Of a DNA stretch of 11,677 bases, positions 1-5,771 are shown one piece after another. The DNA lies in contig CAMLDQ010000064.1 of assembly GCA_946478965.1 (NCBI GenBank), positions 1 through 11,677 of the forward strand, read 5' to 3'. Positions within the stretch are counted from its first letter, which is position 1, and the number at the start of each line of letters is the position of its first letter. The stretch comes from an uncultured Methylobacillus sp. (lineage in GTDB: Bacteria; Pseudomonadota; Gammaproteobacteria; Burkholderiales; Methylophilaceae). Both the position numbers and the translations under genes were made by a program. A model generated the notes under the pieces. It did no database searches. It was given only the letters and a program-made list of their open reading frames with translations, and had not been told where the DNA came from.

Positions 1-110
1 CGCGTCGCCGCCTGAACGCAGCTCACCCGATCGAGCAGGTCGGCGGCCAACTGCGCGCGATGATGCCGTGGATCGCCAAGAACAAGCTGGTCGACCAAAG
101 CAAGAACTAA
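1..110 (+). CDS. ilvC: Ketol-acid reductoisomerase, C-terminal end (partial)
   Basis: The window starts inside this gene; complete codons begin at base 3 and the TAA stop is at 108-110, leaving 35 residues. The tail contains [19 protein letters not shown] and ends [10 protein letters not shown], which matches the well conserved C-terminus of class I IlvC enzymes. IlvC is the cytoplasmic NADPH- and Mg-dependent enzyme of valine, leucine and isoleucine synthesis that isomerises and reduces acetolactate or acetohydroxybutyrate. The catalytic and cofactor-binding parts lie outside the window. A terminator follows 17 nt after the stop, and psd comes next on the same strand, a common betaproteobacterial neighbour. 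The identification rests on the short tail alone, but that tail is distinctive. Confidence 0.92.
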   Translation, partial: RRRLNAAHPIEQVGGQLRAMMPWIAKNKLVDQSKN

Positions 111-127
111 CCAGCTCGAAAAAAACG

Positions 128-168
128 ACGGGGCAAGGCACATTCAAGGCCGTGCCCCGTTTTTTTAT
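128..168 (+). terminator. Intrinsic terminator after ilvC
   Basis: A perfect 8-bp GC-rich stem (ACGGGGCA at 128-135 with TGCCCCGT at 153-160) is extended by three more pairs after one mismatch, and is followed directly by a run of T at 160-166. This is a textbook rho-independent terminator for the ilvC transcript. It ends only about 15 nt before the psd Shine-Dalgarno sequence, so it also controls how much ilvC transcription reaches psd. Confidence 0.88.
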
Positions 169-181
169 TAGGCCATCGCCC

Positions 182-186
182 AAGGA
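182..186 (+). promoter_or_regulatory. Ribosome binding site that fixes the TTG start of psd
   Basis: AAGGA lies 6 nt before the TTG at 193. No in-frame ATG occurs near the conserved N-terminus ([14 protein letters not shown]), so this site supports the non-ATG start. Confidence 0.75.
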
Positions 187-192
187 TTTATC

Positions 193-831
193 TTGAACAA
201 TTATCCGCACCCCATCATCGCTCGCGAAGGCTGGCCATTCCTCGCCGCTTCCTTCGGGCTGTCATTGGCAGCCACCTTCTGGTGTGCCGTCTGGTCGGCA
301 CCGCTCTGGCTGCTCACCCTGTTCATTCTGCAATTCTTCCGCGACCCGCCACGCACCCTGCCGGCGCAAGAGAATGTTGTCATCTCCGCTGCCGACGGCA
401 AGGTCATCGCCGTCGGCAAGGCTTTCGATGAATTCATGCAACGCGATGCGCTGAAGATCAGCGTATTCATGAACGTCTTCAATGTGCATTCGAATCGCAG
501 CCCGGTGGACGGCACCATCGAGAAACGCTGGTATTCCCCCGGCAAGTTCTTCAATGCCGCGCTGGATAAGGCTTCGCTGGAGAACGAGCGCAATGCGCTC
601 TGGATCAAAACCACCTCCGGACAGGACATCACCTGCGTACAGATCGCGGGATTGATCGCCCGCCGCATCCTGTGTTACGTCGATGTCGGCAACACGCTGA
701 AAAAAGGGCAGCGCTACGGATTCATCCGTTTCGGCTCGCGCGTGGATATCTACCTGCCGCTTACGGCCAAGCCGAAAGTAACCCTGGGTGAAAAAGTCGC
801 GGCGGGGACGACGATTCTGGCTGAACTCTGA
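193..831 (+). CDS. psd: Phosphatidylserine decarboxylase proenzyme (short, bacterial/archaeal-type)
   Basis: A 212-residue enzyme that decarboxylates phosphatidylserine to phosphatidylethanolamine at the inner membrane. Residues about 17-49 are hydrophobic and form the membrane anchor, followed by the family motif QFFRDPPR (47-54). The active-site candidates are Asp68 in the AADGK motif and His99 in NVHSNRSP. The self-cleavage site is Gly181-Ser182 in RFGSRVD, where Ser182 would become the pyruvoyl group; this gives a long beta chain (1-181) and a short alpha chain (182-212). The length fits the short Psd class rather than the roughly 300-residue E. coli form. The start is TTG with a good ribosome site. 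pssA, often the next gene, is absent: a hairpin/T-tract and the convergent rppH follow instead. No promoter can be recognised between the ilvC terminator and the start, so expression may depend on read-through. Confidence 0.95.
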   Translation: MNNYPHPIIAREGWPFLAASFGLSLAATFWCAVWSAPLWLLTLFILQFFRDPPRTLPAQENVVISAADGKVIAVGKAFDEFMQRDALKISVFMNVFNVHSNRSPVDGTIEKRWYSPGKFFNAALDKASLENERNALWIKTTSGQDITCVQIAGLIARRILCYVDVGNTLKKGQRYGFIRFGSRVDIYLPLTAKPKVTLGEKVAAGTTILAEL

Positions 832-846
832 GGTTAGTGAGCGGAT

Positions 847-866
847 ATCCCGGCTTAAGCCGGGAT
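847..866. repeat. Perfect 20-bp palindrome after psd
   Basis: ATCCCGGC and GCCGGGAT flank TTAA, giving an 8-bp GC-rich stem with a 4-nt loop, 15 nt after the psd stop. There is no T-tract after it on either strand, so it is not a good terminator by itself. It may protect the 3' end of the psd mRNA or add to the hairpin at 891-924. Confidence 0.6.
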
Positions 867-882
867 TGTCCTGTTGGGAAAA

Positions 883-1413
883 TCAGGAAGCCCTCGCACG
901 CGCTTGCGGCGAGGGTTTCTTTTTGTGCTGGGCAGGCCGATCCGCCCCGAGATGCGTGACCAGTTCATTCAACGCCTGCCGGTAGACATCGCGCTTGAAC
1001 TCGATGACGCCTTCCAGCGGAACCCAGTAATCGCTCCACCGCCAGGCATCGAACTCGGGATGAGTGCTGGCGCGCAAAGAGACATCGCTGTCGCGTCCCA
1101 CCAGCCGGAGCAAGAACCAGATTTGCTTCTGCCCCTTGTACGTCCCTCGCCACTCGCGTTTTACCCAGTGCGAAGGCACATCGTACCGTAGCCAATCGCG
1201 CGTACGCCCCAGTATCTTGACGTGCTGGGGCAACAGCCCGACCTCTTCGGTCAGTTCACGATACATCGCCTGCTCCGGCGTTTCCCCATGCTTGATGCCG
1301 CCTTGCGGAAATTGCCAGGAATGCTCGCGAATGCGCTTTCCCCAAAACACCTTGTTGTGGGCATTGCAAATAATGATGCCGACGTTAGGCCGGTAACCGT
1401 CACGGTCTATCAT
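883..1413 (-). CDS. rppH: RNA pyrophosphohydrolase (Nudix hydrolase)
   Basis: RppH converts the 5' triphosphate of mRNAs to a monophosphate, opening them to RNase E decay; it acts in the cytoplasm. The protein is 176 residues, the same length as E. coli RppH. A complete Nudix box is present at residues 38-60 (G-x5-E44-x7-R52-E-L-x-E56-E57-x-G-L), following the typical RppH motifs [14 protein letters not shown] at the N-terminus and WQFPQGGI. The frame is open to a TTG at 1509, which would add 32 residues, but the family begins at [12 protein letters not shown], so I use the ATG at 1413. The ribosome site is weak: AAGG about 11 nt upstream. The Lys/Arg-rich tail is encoded by the antisense of the psd terminator. 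The gene is convergent with psd and divergent from the pilus locus. Confidence 0.95.
   Translation of the reverse strand: MIDRDGYRPNVGIIICNAHNKVFWGKRIREHSWQFPQGGIKHGETPEQAMYRELTEEVGLLPQHVKILGRTRDWLRYDVPSHWVKREWRGTYKGQKQIWFLLRLVGRDSDVSLRASTHPEFDAWRWSDYWVPLEGVIEFKRDVYRQALNELVTHLGADRPAQHKKKPSPQARARAS
891..924 (+). terminator. Intrinsic terminator of psd, inside the rppH 3' end
   Basis: CCCTCGC (891-897) pairs with GCGAGGG (909-915), with three further pairs inside after a bulged A. The hairpin is followed by TTTCTTTTT (916-924), so it is oriented to stop plus-strand transcription from psd. The same bases encode the last residues of RppH on the other strand (its [13 protein letters not shown] tail). 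Confidence 0.75.
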
Positions 1414-1658
1414 GGCCAGAATAACCTTAATTAACTGACGCCATTCTTTCATATTTTGCATGCTCAGGAAAGGGACAGCCTCACGCCAGGGCCCAATCCA
1501 AATAGCCAATACGCATACTCATTCGGTTTTATGATTTTTGTTCATCGCCGTTGGAGGCTTCCTGCACAAAGGTAGCGAATACGACAGATGGCAACCACCC
1601 TCAGACAGGCGGATATCACATAGCTAATCAGACATAGCAAAATCAGGAGGACGGCAAA
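1414..1658. other. Divergent intergenic region between rppH and the pilus locus
   Basis: This 245-nt gap must hold the promoter of rppH (leftward) and probably that of the first pseudopilin (rightward). It is more AT-rich than its surroundings. I see no convincing -35/-10 pair, sigma-54 site, RNA gene or conserved small ORF. The only strong signal is AGGAGG at 1645-1650, the ribosome site of the next gene. Confidence 0.5.
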
Positions 1659-2207
1659 ATGAAATGCGTTGCAAGAATGCGAGCATTTTCTCTTGTTGAG
1701 ATGCTCATTTTGGTTTTGATCGTTGGAGTACTACTTGGCCTGAGTGCGCCACAATTCGGAAAAATGCTTACTCGCTACCGGCTAAAATCCGCCACGGACA
1801 CCCTGTATTACAGCCTGCACACAGCCAGATCCGAGGCTATCAAGCGCAACGCCAAGATTCGCCTCAACTTCAGATCGAGCAACGGCGGCGCATCGTGGTG
1901 CTACGGACTGAAGCTGGGAGCAAGCTGTGACTGTACAGTGCAAAACTCGTGCGAACTGGATGGTATCGAACGCGTCATCACCAGCAAGCAATTTCCTAAT
2001 GTGGTCATGGAAGCACACATTTCATCTCCTGGAGATCATTTCACGTTCAAAAACATGAAATGGGTCATGGACGCGACATACGGCCACGTACGCTTCACTT
2101 CCAAGGATCAGGAGCAGTTGCGCGTCATCATCAACAGAATCGGCAGAATCCGTCTCTGCTCCCCTGATGGCGAGGCCAATGTCCCGGGCTATTCGACCGC
2201 CTGCTGA
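1659..2207 (+). CDS. FimT/GspH-like pseudopilin with Ala at cleavage position -1
   Basis: A 182-residue type IV pilin-like protein. The N-terminus reads MKCVARMRA then FSLVEMLILVLIVGVLL: a 9-residue basic leader, a class III (prepilin peptidase) cleavage region and a hydrophobic helix with Glu at mature position 5. The residue before the cut is Ala instead of the near-universal Gly. After the helix, LHTARSEAIKRNAKIRL is the hallmark of the GspH/FimT family, followed by a Cys-containing globular domain. FimT/GspH proteins are low-abundance minor pilins that help start pilus assembly and, in some bacteria, bind DNA. AGGAGG lies 8 nt before the ATG, a strong ribosome site. The stop is 12 nt before the TonB-like gene, suggesting co-transcription. 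It is a diverged paralogue of the pseudopilin at 9053-9640. The family assignment is secure; the exact role is not. Confidence 0.85.
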   Translation: MKCVARMRAFSLVEMLILVLIVGVLLGLSAPQFGKMLTRYRLKSATDTLYYSLHTARSEAIKRNAKIRLNFRSSNGGASWCYGLKLGASCDCTVQNSCELDGIERVITSKQFPNVVMEAHISSPGDHFTFKNMKWVMDATYGHVRFTSKDQEQLRVIINRIGRIRLCSPDGEANVPGYSTAC

Positions 2208-2219
2208 GCTTCGTATGCG

Positions 2220-2912
2220 ATGATACTCCCCATGGATTTCCACACCCCATTGACTACCGCCAACGATAGGCCATGGCGCAGCCCGCTTTTAAGGCAACTG
2301 CGCATGCTCCGCATGCCGCTGTGGGCAATCTTGCTGTCCAGCTCCGTTCACTTGCTTGTTTACACTGTGTTGTCAGCGTACGTCTCTCCCTATCCTGCCC
2401 AGTATTCCACACGAGCACCTATTCAACTGACTATTACGTCCGTGCAAGACAGCTCAGCTCGCGACCACGCTGAAATGGCAGCCGATTCCTTGCACCAGCA
2501 TATCGACGGCAGAGCCAAGCCAGCCGCTCTACTCCGTCACCCCGAGCAAGCTGCGCCTTTGCAAACACCGGAACTACCCACGTACTTCGAATTCAAGGAG
2601 TTGGATAACCCGATCAAACCGCTGGAAGACATCGAGCCGGCTACCCCGCCCGGCGCCGATCCCAACATTTCAGGCTCGATTACGCTTGATTTATATTTGG
2701 ATAAAAACGGCATAGTCGAAAAGACGTCTGTCGCTGATTCAACCCTGGATCCCCGATACGCAAAATCAGCTGCAGAAAGTTTTCTGCTCCGCAAATTCGA
2801 ACCTGGCATGCGTGAAGGCATGCCAGTGAGAACGCATCTCCGTATCGTTATCCGTTACCAGCCCCCCCATCCTGCAAATACCATCCCAGCGAGGAATGGC
2901 GTCATTCAATAG
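2220..2912 (+). CDS. TonB-like protein (energy transducer TonB C-terminal domain)
   Basis: A 230-residue membrane-anchored protein. A single hydrophobic segment lies at about residues 33-55, after a basic stretch, so the protein should be anchored in the inner membrane with its C-terminus in the periplasm. In this helix Ser40 and His44 are spaced like Ser16 and His20 of E. coli TonB, the residues that couple to ExbB/ExbD. Residues about 60-145 form a Pro- and charge-containing linker. Residues about 150-213 resemble the TonB C-terminal domain: GSITLDLYLDKNGIVEKTSV, then LLRKFEPGMREGMPVRTHLR, with the family's F-x-PG-x(3)-G-x-PVR pattern. No exbB, exbD or TonB-dependent receptor lies in the window. 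The start is uncertain: ATG at 2220 or 2232, neither with a clear ribosome site, so coupling to the upstream gene is likely. Its presence in a minor pilin cluster is unusual. Confidence 0.8.
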   Translation: MILPMDFHTPLTTANDRPWRSPLLRQLRMLRMPLWAILLSSSVHLLVYTVLSAYVSPYPAQYSTRAPIQLTITSVQDSSARDHAEMAADSLHQHIDGRAKPAALLRHPEQAAPLQTPELPTYFEFKELDNPIKPLEDIEPATPPGADPNISGSITLDLYLDKNGIVEKTSVADSTLDPRYAKSAAESFLLRKFEPGMREGMPVRTHLRIVIRYQPPHPANTIPARNGVIQ

Positions 2913-2959
2913 ATACCGCTTGGCTTGCATATTGAGCCGCTTGTCGGTGAAATGTTAAC

Positions 2960-2989
2960 TTGGTATCGAAAACCTCATACAGTTACGCT
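2960..2989 (+). promoter_or_regulatory. Possible sigma-70 promoter before pilE
   Basis: TTGGTA (2960-2965) and TACGCT (2984-2989) are 18 nt apart in the 89-nt gap between the TonB-like gene and pilE. This is the only gap of any size inside the pilin cluster, so a promoter here is plausible, but the match to consensus is modest. Confidence 0.3.
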
Positions 2990-3009
2990 ATCTTGGGAGT
3001 ATGGAAAAA

Positions 3010-3420
3010 ATGAACAAACATATTCGTGGATTTACGCTGATTGAGCTGATGATCACAGTGGTGATCGTCGGAATTTTGGCCAGCGTCGCATTGCCCAGCT
3101 ACAGAAACCATGTCATCCGCAGCAAGCGCTCCTCTGCCGAAGCGCAAATGATGGATATCGCCAGCCGCGAACAGCAATACCTCATTTCAAACCGGGTCTA
3201 TGCGAGCTGCTCCACGCTGAGCAGCGACTGTACGGCGTTGAGTTTCACCCTGCAGGACGACGTCAAGACCAATTACCAGATGAAGGTCGATACCGTGGAT
3301 GACCCGCCTTCCTTCACGATCACCCTCACTCCCATCAGCGGCACGACGCAGTCGAGCGACGGCAGCCTCACCCTCGACAGCGAAGGCAACAAGACCCCCG
3401 CCGACAAATGGACCAGATAG
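3010..3420 (+). CDS. pilE: Type IV minor pilin PilE
   Basis: A 136-residue pilin. The leader MNKHIRG is followed by [24 protein letters not shown], a canonical prepilin peptidase site (Gly7/Phe8) with Glu at mature position 5 and a long hydrophobic helix. Next comes RSKRSSAEAQMMDIASREQQYLISNRVYA, the typical alpha-1 continuation of the PilE family, then a short C-terminal domain with two Cys residues close together (ASCSTLSSDC). In Pseudomonas, PilE is a minor pilin that links the PilVWX-FimU-PilY1 priming complex to the major pilin. An ATG at 3001 would add three residues, but GGGAG (2995-2999) lies only 1 nt before it and 10 nt before the ATG at 3010, so I prefer 3010. pilV begins 2 nt after the stop, or overlaps it. 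Confidence 0.92.
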   Translation: MNKHIRGFTLIELMITVVIVGILASVALPSYRNHVIRSKRSSAEAQMMDIASREQQYLISNRVYASCSTLSSDCTALSFTLQDDVKTNYQMKVDTVDDPPSFTITLTPISGTTQSSDGSLTLDSEGNKTPADKWTR

Positions 3421-3422
3421 CC

Positions 3423-3986
3423 ATGCGCCATGCAGCCATGAATCAGGCCGGGACCACCATGATCGAAGTCCTGGTCACGATTACCATCCTGCTCTTCGGC
3501 CTGCTCGGCCTGGCGGGCCTGCAGGCGCGCCTGCAGGTGGCGGAACTCGAGTCCTACCAGCGCGCCCAGGCGCTCATTCTGCTTGACGACATGGCCAGCC
3601 GGATCAGCGCGAACCGAACCAATGCTGGAGATTATGTCACCACCGCCAGCAGCCCACTGGGCGCCGGCATGACCTGCCCAACCACCAATACCACCACGCA
3701 GCAAAAGGACAGCGCCGAGTGGTGCGAAGCACTTCAGGGGGCAGCCGAAACATCGGGAAGCTCCAAAGTGGGCACACTCATCGGCGGGCGCGGTTGCGTT
3801 GAACTGCTCCCCGGTTCCGGGGTGGAATTTCTTGTAACGGTGGCGTGGCAGGGTGCTGCCCCCGTATCTGCTCCTCCAAGCAGCATCGCATGCGGGCAAA
3901 ACGCCTACGATACTGGCACAAGCTGCACGGGGGATAAATGCCGTCGCTACGTCAGTACGGTTGTACGGATCGCCACACTGTCATGA
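3423..3986 (+). CDS. pilV: Type IV pilus minor pilin PilV
   Basis: A 187-residue minor pilin of the pilus initiation complex. The leader MRHAAMNQAG is followed by TTMIEVLVTITILLFGLLGLAGLQ: the cleavage Gly and Glu at mature position 5 are present, but the first mature residue is Thr instead of Phe. LLGLAGLQ followed by SYQRAQALILLDDMASRI is typical of PilV. The C-terminal domain carries about seven Cys residues, suggesting disulfides in the periplasm. The start is ambiguous: ATG codons at 3408 (overlapping pilE by 13 nt), 3423 (2 nt after the pilE stop) and 3438 are all in frame, and none has a clear ribosome site, so translation is probably coupled to pilE. The stop overlaps the pilW start by 4 nt. 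Confidence 0.88.
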   Translation: MRHAAMNQAGTTMIEVLVTITILLFGLLGLAGLQARLQVAELESYQRAQALILLDDMASRISANRTNAGDYVTTASSPLGAGMTCPTTNTTTQQKDSAEWCEALQGAAETSGSSKVGTLIGGRGCVELLPGSGVEFLVTVAWQGAAPVSAPPSSIACGQNAYDTGTSCTGDKCRRYVSTVVRIATLS

Positions 3987-5224
3987 CAATACGTTTCCAG
4001 AATCTCATCCCAGATCGCAGTAATGTGTCCTCTTGTAACAGCGCAAGAGGCTTCAGCCTGATCGAACTGATGATTGCGATTACGCTTGGCATGCTCTTGA
4101 TGACGGCCCTGGTATCGCTGTTTGTCAACATTTCGCGCAACAATATGCAAATGGCAAGCATCAACAGCCAGATCGAAAATGGCCGTTACGCGATTCAATT
4201 CATCGAAAACGACCTGGAGCATGCTGGATTCTGGGGCGGATATATCCCTGACTATGACGATCTGACAGCCACAACCACGGCAGACTTTCCTGCCGCCGTG
4301 CCTCCGCCTTGTCTCGACTACAGCTCTTGGGGCACCGCTTCACCGCTGGCTACCTCAAAGAGTTATTTCGATGCATTATTTGGAATTCCTGTAGACGCCT
4401 ATGACGGCGTACCTTCGCAAAACTATGGTGGCACAGCTGTTAGCTGTTCCGGCGTAGTTACCAACAAGAAGGACAACACGGATGTATTGGTAATACGGCA
4501 TGCTGATACCTGCGTTGCGGGAGTCGGCACTTGCGACGCGTATGACAGCAACAAGCTTTATTTCCAGTTTTCTCGATGCGAAACGGAAATCGGCAGTTCG
4601 AACAAGTACAAACTGGCCTCCACCGGATTGAATCTTACGCAGCGGGACTGCTCGACGACTGCGGACATCCGCAAATTCATCTCGGACATCTATTACATTC
4701 GGGATTACGCGAATACAGCGGGGGACGGTATTCCAACACTGATGCGATCGCAGTTCGACGAGTCAGGAGGAACGCTGGCGCACCAAACTGCAATCCCGCT
4801 GATCGAAGGCATAGAAGCGTTCCGGGTCGAACTCGGCATCGACAACGTCAGCGATTCCGGCGCAGCCGTTGACTATAGCACCGGCGTCACCTGGGCGGAT
4901 TCAAGCAACCTGACCTCTCCAACCAACCGCGGGGATGGCAGTCCCGATGGCGACTATGTACATTGCGGAAGCACCGGGTGCACGCGTGATCAACTGGTCA
5001 ACGTGGTCGCCGCCAAGCTCTACGTATTGGCGCGCGCCGACAAGGAGACTCCCGGATATACCGACAACAAAGTCTACACCCTGGGTAATGGGCTGACTTA
5101 TTGCAGCACCACCAGCACCTCAACCGGATGCACGTTCAAGGTACTGAATCCGAACTACAAACACCACGCTTTCACCACTCTTGTGCGCCTGAACAATATT
5201 TCGATGCGAAGGGAAACTCCATGA
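3983..5224 (+). CDS. pilW: Type IV pilus minor pilin PilW
   Basis: A 413-residue, unusually large minor pilin, as expected for PilW. The 23-residue leader ends SARG and is followed by FSLIELMIAITLGMLLMTALVSLF, with Gly at -1, Phe at +1 and Glu at mature position 5. After the helix, QIENGRYAIQFIENDLEHAGFWG is the conserved PilW signature. The rest is a Cys- and Gly/Ser/Thr-rich domain (for example PLIEGIEAFRVELGID and DQLVNVVAAKLYVLARA). PilW works with PilV, PilX and FimT/FimU to start pilus assembly and to place PilY1 at the tip. I chose the ATG at 3983 because it forms an ATGA overlap with the pilV stop; the frame stays open to 3938. The stop also overlaps the pilX start as ATGA, so the three genes are translationally coupled. 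Confidence 0.93.
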   Translation: MTIRFQNLIPDRSNVSSCNSARGFSLIELMIAITLGMLLMTALVSLFVNISRNNMQMASINSQIENGRYAIQFIENDLEHAGFWGGYIPDYDDLTATTTADFPAAVPPPCLDYSSWGTASPLATSKSYFDALFGIPVDAYDGVPSQNYGGTAVSCSGVVTNKKDNTDVLVIRHADTCVAGVGTCDAYDSNKLYFQFSRCETEIGSSNKYKLASTGLNLTQRDCSTTADIRKFISDIYYIRDYANTAGDGIPTLMRSQFDESGGTLAHQTAIPLIEGIEAFRVELGIDNVSDSGAAVDYSTGVTWADSSNLTSPTNRGDGSPDGDYVHCGSTGCTRDQLVNVVAAKLYVLARADKETPGYTDNKVYTLGNGLTYCSTTSTSTGCTFKVLNPNYKHHAFTTLVRLNNISMRRETP

Positions 5225-5739
5225 AGATGCGAGCTCCTTTTCCGTCTTCTCAACGCGGGATAACCCTAGTCATCGGCCTGATCATGCTGGTGGTGATCAC
5301 CCTGGTAATCACTACAGCCTTCACGCTCAGCCACTCCAACTTCCTCTCGGTAGGCAACATGCAGCGACGCGATGAAGCATTGGCGGCAGTCAACCAGGCT
5401 ATTGAAAAGAAAATCGAATCGACGGCCTTTACAACCACGCCGACTGGCGGCACCACGACCGTCGACATCGATAATGACGGCCAGGACGATTACATCGTGA
5501 CCTTTGCTGCACCGACCTGCGTTCGGGCTTACCAGGCGATCACCACCTCTTTCAGCAGTGTCACGCTGGGCGCCAGCATGTCCTCCTCCGGCATGTGGGA
5601 CACGATCTGGGAGATCGATGCCACCGTCCAGGAATCACGCTCCGGAGCGGCCATCACCGGCAGTGGCGCAACAGCGCATGTCAAGGAAGGTATTCGTGTC
5701 CTGCTGACTGATAGTCAGAAATCAGCAGTTTGCGCCTAG
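5221..5739 (+). CDS. pilX: Type IV pilus assembly protein PilX
   Basis: A 172-residue minor pilin-like protein. The N-terminus reads QRGITLVIGLIMLVVITLV (residues 11-29), the PilX pattern, in which the helix lacks the Glu5 found in ordinary pilins. It continues FLSVGNMQRRDEALAAVNQAIE (41-62), the counterpart of the conserved GN-x(3)-R-x(2)-A segment of PilX. The C-terminal part is a short beta-rich region with two Cys. PilX is a core component of the pilus priming complex and is needed for display of PilY1. The ATG at 5221 overlaps the pilW stop by 4 nt and has AAGGGA 6 nt upstream, which decides this start over the longer open frame from 5101. pilY1 begins 32 nt downstream. Confidence 0.9.
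   Translation: MKMRAPFPSSQRGITLVIGLIMLVVITLVITTAFTLSHSNFLSVGNMQRRDEALAAVNQAIEKKIESTAFTTTPTGGTTTVDIDNDGQDDYIVTFAAPTCVRAYQAITTSFSSVTLGASMSSSGMWDTIWEIDATVQESRSGAAITGSGATAHVKEGIRVLLTDSQKSAVCA
5701..5728 (+). other. Stem-loop at the pilX/pilY1 junction
   Basis: CTGACT (5704-5709) pairs with AGTCAG (5713-5718), and the outer CTG (5701-5703) can pair with CAG (5726-5728). Alternatively CTGCTGA (5701-5707) pairs with TCAGCAG (5722-5728). The element sits in the last codons of pilX, 30-60 nt before the pilY1 ribosome site, and has no T-tract. It could tune the pilX:pilY1 ratio, or may be chance. Confidence 0.3.
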
Positions 5740-5771
5740 AGAATGCAAGGCCTGAAAATTAGGAGTACATC

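Noticed and set aside
1414..1509. N-terminal extension of RppH in the same open frame (TTG at 1509)
   Set aside because: The RppH family begins at [12 protein letters not shown]; the extra 32 residues have no ribosome site and no family counterpart.
1551..1567. Sigma-54-like TGGAGG...CTGCA before the first pseudopilin
   Set aside because: The GG and GC are separated by 9 nt, not the required 10, and the flanking bases match poorly.
3273..3899. Long antisense open frame of 208 codons opposite pilE/pilV
   Set aside because: It lies fully opposite two well recognised genes, has no recognisable domain and reflects the GC-rich codon use of the sense strand.
4928..4936. RGD tripeptide in PilW (integrin-type motif, residues 316-318)
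   Set aside because: The RGD described in pili is in PilY1, not PilW. A single tripeptide in a Gly/Asp-rich loop is expected by chance, and the organism is probably environmental.
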